From G963720515 sp963720515 (GTDB taxonomy: Bacteria; Actinomycetota; Thermoleophilia; Gaiellales; Gaiellaceae): a stretch of DNA of 64,000 bases. Shown piece by piece: positions 62,251 through 64,000 of this stretch (positions within the stretch are counted from its first letter, which is position 1; every line of letters begins with the position of its first letter). Location: contig OY970397.1 in the NCBI GenBank assembly GCA_963720515.1, forward strand, positions 124,001 to 188,000. The letters are read 5' to 3'. The position numbers and the translations under genes were made by a program. Under the pieces are notes generated by a model. That model did not search any database. It was not told where the DNA came from and was given only the letters and a program-made list of their open reading frames with translations.

Positions 62251-62284
62251 GGGGTCACTAGTTCGACCCCAGTACCGCCCACTC
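62251..62284 (+). repeat. attR-like repeat: partial copy of the tRNA-Val 3' end
   Basis: Matches 55897-55930 at 32 of 34 bases (mismatches at 62260 and 62267). No other tRNA parts precede it, so it is a fragment, as left by site-specific integration. Confidence 0.65.
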
Positions 62285-62382
62285 TCGCTCCCTGACCGGC
62301 GCGCGGCTTTCGCCTCGCGCCTCGCGCCGCTGGCGACCCTCCGCTAACGAACTTCGCACCCTTGCGTCAGGTGTAGACGGAC

Positions 62383-63114
62383 ATGTGGTTCGTCCGCGTC
62401 CTTATGCTCGGGCTGGTTCTCGCGGCCTCCGGTTGCGGTGGGAATGCCGCCGACGAGGCTCAGCCGGCGACCCAGGCGACTCAGGCGACCCAGGCGACCC
62501 CAGCACCCGCGGCAACGGCGGCGGCGCCCTGCGGTGAGGAGGGTGTCGAGGTGGTCACGTTCGCAACCGGGGAAGGCGGTGAGGTCGAGGCCGCGCTCGT
62601 CGGTCACGGCGACACGGGGGTCGTCCTCGGCCACCAGTTCCGGAGCAACTTCTGCTCCTGGGTTCCCTTCGCCAAGCAGCTCGCCGCGCGCAACATGCGC
62701 GCGCTTGCCATCAACTTTTCCAGCGCGTCCCTCGACGACGACATGGTTGCCGGGGCCGAGGAGCTGCGGCGCCGTGGCGCCAAGCGAATCTTCCTCGTCG
62801 GCGCCTCGATGGGCGGGACCGCGGCGCTCGTCGCCGCGGAGGAGGCCGACGCCGCTCGCGTGGCTTCGTTGTCGGGGCCCCAGGAGTTCAGCGGCCTCGA
62901 TGCGCTCCCGTCGGTCCGCCGCTTGACGATTCCGACGCTCTTCCTCGTCGGGCGTCAGGACACCGAGTTCGCCCGCGACGCCCGCCGGCTGTACGAGGCG
63001 GCGGCGTCCGACGACAAGGAGCTGGTCGTGACGGACGGCTTCGAGCACGGGACCGACCTCCTCCAGGATCCCAAGGCCGAGCGCGCGCTCCTCGAGTTCC
63101 TCGCGGGCGGATAG
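62383..63114 (+). CDS. alpha/beta-hydrolase lipoprotein
   Basis: 243 aa: VLMLGLVLAASGCGG has a lipobox (LAASGC). A short (QAT)n linker from a 9-bp tandem repeat follows. The hydrolase domain has FLVGASMGGTAALVA (nucleophile elbow GxSxG), LFLVGRQDTEF (acid) and DGFEHGTDLL (His). It is probably an esterase or dienelactone-hydrolase-like enzyme on the outer face of the membrane. It is the first gene beyond the candidate island. Confidence 0.82.
   Translation: MWFVRVLMLGLVLAASGCGGNAADEAQPATQATQATQATPAPAATAAAPCGEEGVEVVTFATGEGGEVEAALVGHGDTGVVLGHQFRSNFCSWVPFAKQLAARNMRALAINFSSASLDDDMVAGAEELRRRGAKRIFLVGASMGGTAALVAAEEADAARVASLSGPQEFSGLDALPSVRRLTIPTLFLVGRQDTEFARDARRLYEAAASDDKELVVTDGFEHGTDLLQDPKAERALLEFLAGG
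62467..62502 (+). repeat. 9-bp tandem repeat inside the lipoprotein linker
   Basis: Four copies of GCGACYCAG-type units encode the Ala-Thr-Gln linker just after the lipobox. Length variation between strains would only change the linker. Confidence 0.6.
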
Positions 63115-63170
63115 GTCTCATGGCCTTCTCATCCGCGGCTCCTACGGTGGCCGCGATGAAGGAGGTTCGG

Positions 63171-63920
63171 ATGCGCACGATGATCCTGGTCGCCGCAGTC
63201 GCGCTGCTTGCCGGGACGAGCGCCTGCGGCGGCGACGGCTCCGGCACGAAGGCGGCCGGCGTCGGCTCAGCGTCGCTCCCTCAGGGCAGCGAGCCGTTCA
63301 CGATCCAGCCGAGCGAGTTCACGACCCAGGTCGACAACCCCTACTGGCCGATGAAGCCGGGCAGCACGTGGGTGTTCCGCGAGACGGACGCCGAGGGCAC
63401 GGTCTCCCGCGTCGTCGTCACCGTCCTCGACCAGACGAAGACGATCATGGGGGTCGAGACCCTGATCGTCCACGACCAGGTGACCGAGGGCGGCCAGATG
63501 AAGGAGGACACGTTCGACTGGTACGCCCAGGACGCGGGCGGCAACCTCTGGTACTTCGGCGAGGACACGACCGAGTACGAGAACGGCAAGCCGAAGACGA
63601 AGGAGGGCTCCTGGGAGGCCGGCGTCGACGGCGCGCTCCCCGGGATCATCATGCCCGCGAACCCGCAGGTCGGCATGGCCTATCGCGAGGAGTACTACAA
63701 GGGCCACGCCGAGGACGATGCGGAGATCCTCTTCGCGGACGCGCTCGCGGTCGTCCCGTACGGGCGGTTCGAGCACGGCATCGAGACGCGCAACACGAGC
63801 GGCATCGAGCCGAACGTGGTGGAGGAGAAGATCTACGCCAAGGGCGTCGGCGTCGTGCTCGAGATCACGGTGTCGGGCGGCTCCGACCGCGCCGAGCTCC
63901 TGAGCTACACGGAGGGCTAG
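63171..63920 (+). CDS. lipoprotein of unknown function
   Basis: 249 aa: MILVAAVALLAGTSACGGDG (lipobox LAGTSAC). The mature domain is beta-rich and Trp/Tyr-containing (VDNPYWPMKPGSTWVFRET, VVTVLDQTKTIMGVETLIVHDQVTEGGQMKEDTFDWYAQDAGGNLWYFGED, MPANPQVGMAYREEYYKGHAEDDAE). This type is common in actinobacteria as a predicted outer-face lipoprotein, with no known role. ATG at 63171 is preferred because AAGGAGG sits just upstream. Confidence 0.75.
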   Translation: MRTMILVAAVALLAGTSACGGDGSGTKAAGVGSASLPQGSEPFTIQPSEFTTQVDNPYWPMKPGSTWVFRETDAEGTVSRVVVTVLDQTKTIMGVETLIVHDQVTEGGQMKEDTFDWYAQDAGGNLWYFGEDTTEYENGKPKTKEGSWEAGVDGALPGIIMPANPQVGMAYREEYYKGHAEDDAEILFADALAVVPYGRFEHGIETRNTSGIEPNVVEEKIYAKGVGVVLEITVSGGSDRAELLSYTEG

Positions 63921-64000
63921 AGGACCGGTACGGCAGCGGAGTCAGCGGGGGTCAGGTGGAACCCTCTATCTCGGCGTGTGCCAGTTCGATGAAGCTGTCT

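Larger units (their letters stand above)
55897..62284. mobile_element. candidate 6.4-kb genomic island at tRNA-Val
   Basis: It is bounded by direct repeats of the tRNA 3' end. The content is accessory: lactonase-like hydrolase, DUF899 protein, output-less response regulator, sigma factor with membrane tail, methyltransferase and unknown small proteins. The right part (about 59.8-62.2 kb) looks less GC-rich than its surroundings. No integrase or transposase is visible, so it would be a remnant or a satellite. Confidence 0.45.

Noticed and set aside
63921..64000. Start of another gene at the window end
   Set aside because: No frame with a start codon and recognisable protein in the last 80 bases.

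Overview
This is a GC-rich, gene-dense chromosomal window with many 4-bp start/stop overlaps (ATGA or GTGA) and frequent GTG/TTG starts. The gene families (SipW/TasA-type cluster, K+-independent proton pyrophosphatase, family-4 uracil-DNA glycosylase, Rex, TsaB-RimI-TsaD) and the many apparently leaderless genes (a TAnnnT box 5-9 nt before the start codon) point to an actinobacterium. Class Thermoleophilia (Gaiellales/Solirubrobacterales type) is my best guess, by inference only.

Layout. 1-8.6 kb: 3' end of uvrB, a secreted protein, a gamma-glutamyltranspeptidase, a metallophosphoesterase, small membrane/secreted proteins and uvrA. 8.6-13.5 kb (minus): a surface-fibre cluster with four TasA/camelysin-like subunits, a SipW-type signal peptidase and a heavily frameshifted DNRLRE-domain adhesin. 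13.7-17.5 kb: a Yip1-like membrane protein, the pantothenate genes panB and panC with a DUF2520 dehydrogenase, and a low-complexity surface protein. 17.6-25.2 kb: FmdB zinc ribbon, uracil-DNA glycosylase, the t6A genes tsaE-tsaB-rimI-tsaD, a subtilase, glutamate dehydrogenase and a glutaredoxin-like protein. 25.2-31.4 kb: rex, a secreted protein, an ECF sigma/anti-sigma pair, a glycosyltransferase, a YbdK-type ligase, DUF1844 and mtnP. 31.5-36.2 kb: hppA with a strong terminator, a 34-aa membrane peptide, an 18-cysteine secreted protein, HAD and VanZ proteins.

36.2-42 kb is the most striking region. A cobalamin riboswitch precedes two DUF4430 proteins, a complete ECF transporter (EcfT, fused EcfA-EcfA, S component) and a secreted alpha/alpha-barrel repeat protein. 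DUF4430 and the alpha/alpha barrel are the two domains of animal intrinsic factor/transcobalamin, so this looks like a split bacterial B12-capture system. 42-52.6 kb: a CinA-like protein, EamA, Lrp, a lipoprotein, an overlapping operon of alpha-oxoamine synthase, GGDEF-EAL receptor and MFS exporter (a possible signalling module), and a UvrD/PcrA helicase. 52.6-55.9 kb: a two-domain multicopper oxidase with two cupredoxins, an M23 peptidase and tRNA-Val(GAC).

55.9-62.3 kb appears to be a small island. The last 34 bp of tRNA-Val and its flank recur at 62251-62284 with two mismatches. Between them lie a lactonase-like hydrolase, DUF899, a response regulator lacking an output domain, a sigma factor with a membrane tail, a membrane methyltransferase and unknown proteins. 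The window ends with two lipoproteins.

Sequence quality: at least ten conserved genes have frame breaks, and nearly all can be repaired by removing one extra base. This looks like systematic single-base insertion error, so frameshifted genes are given as whole genes with the break position stated.
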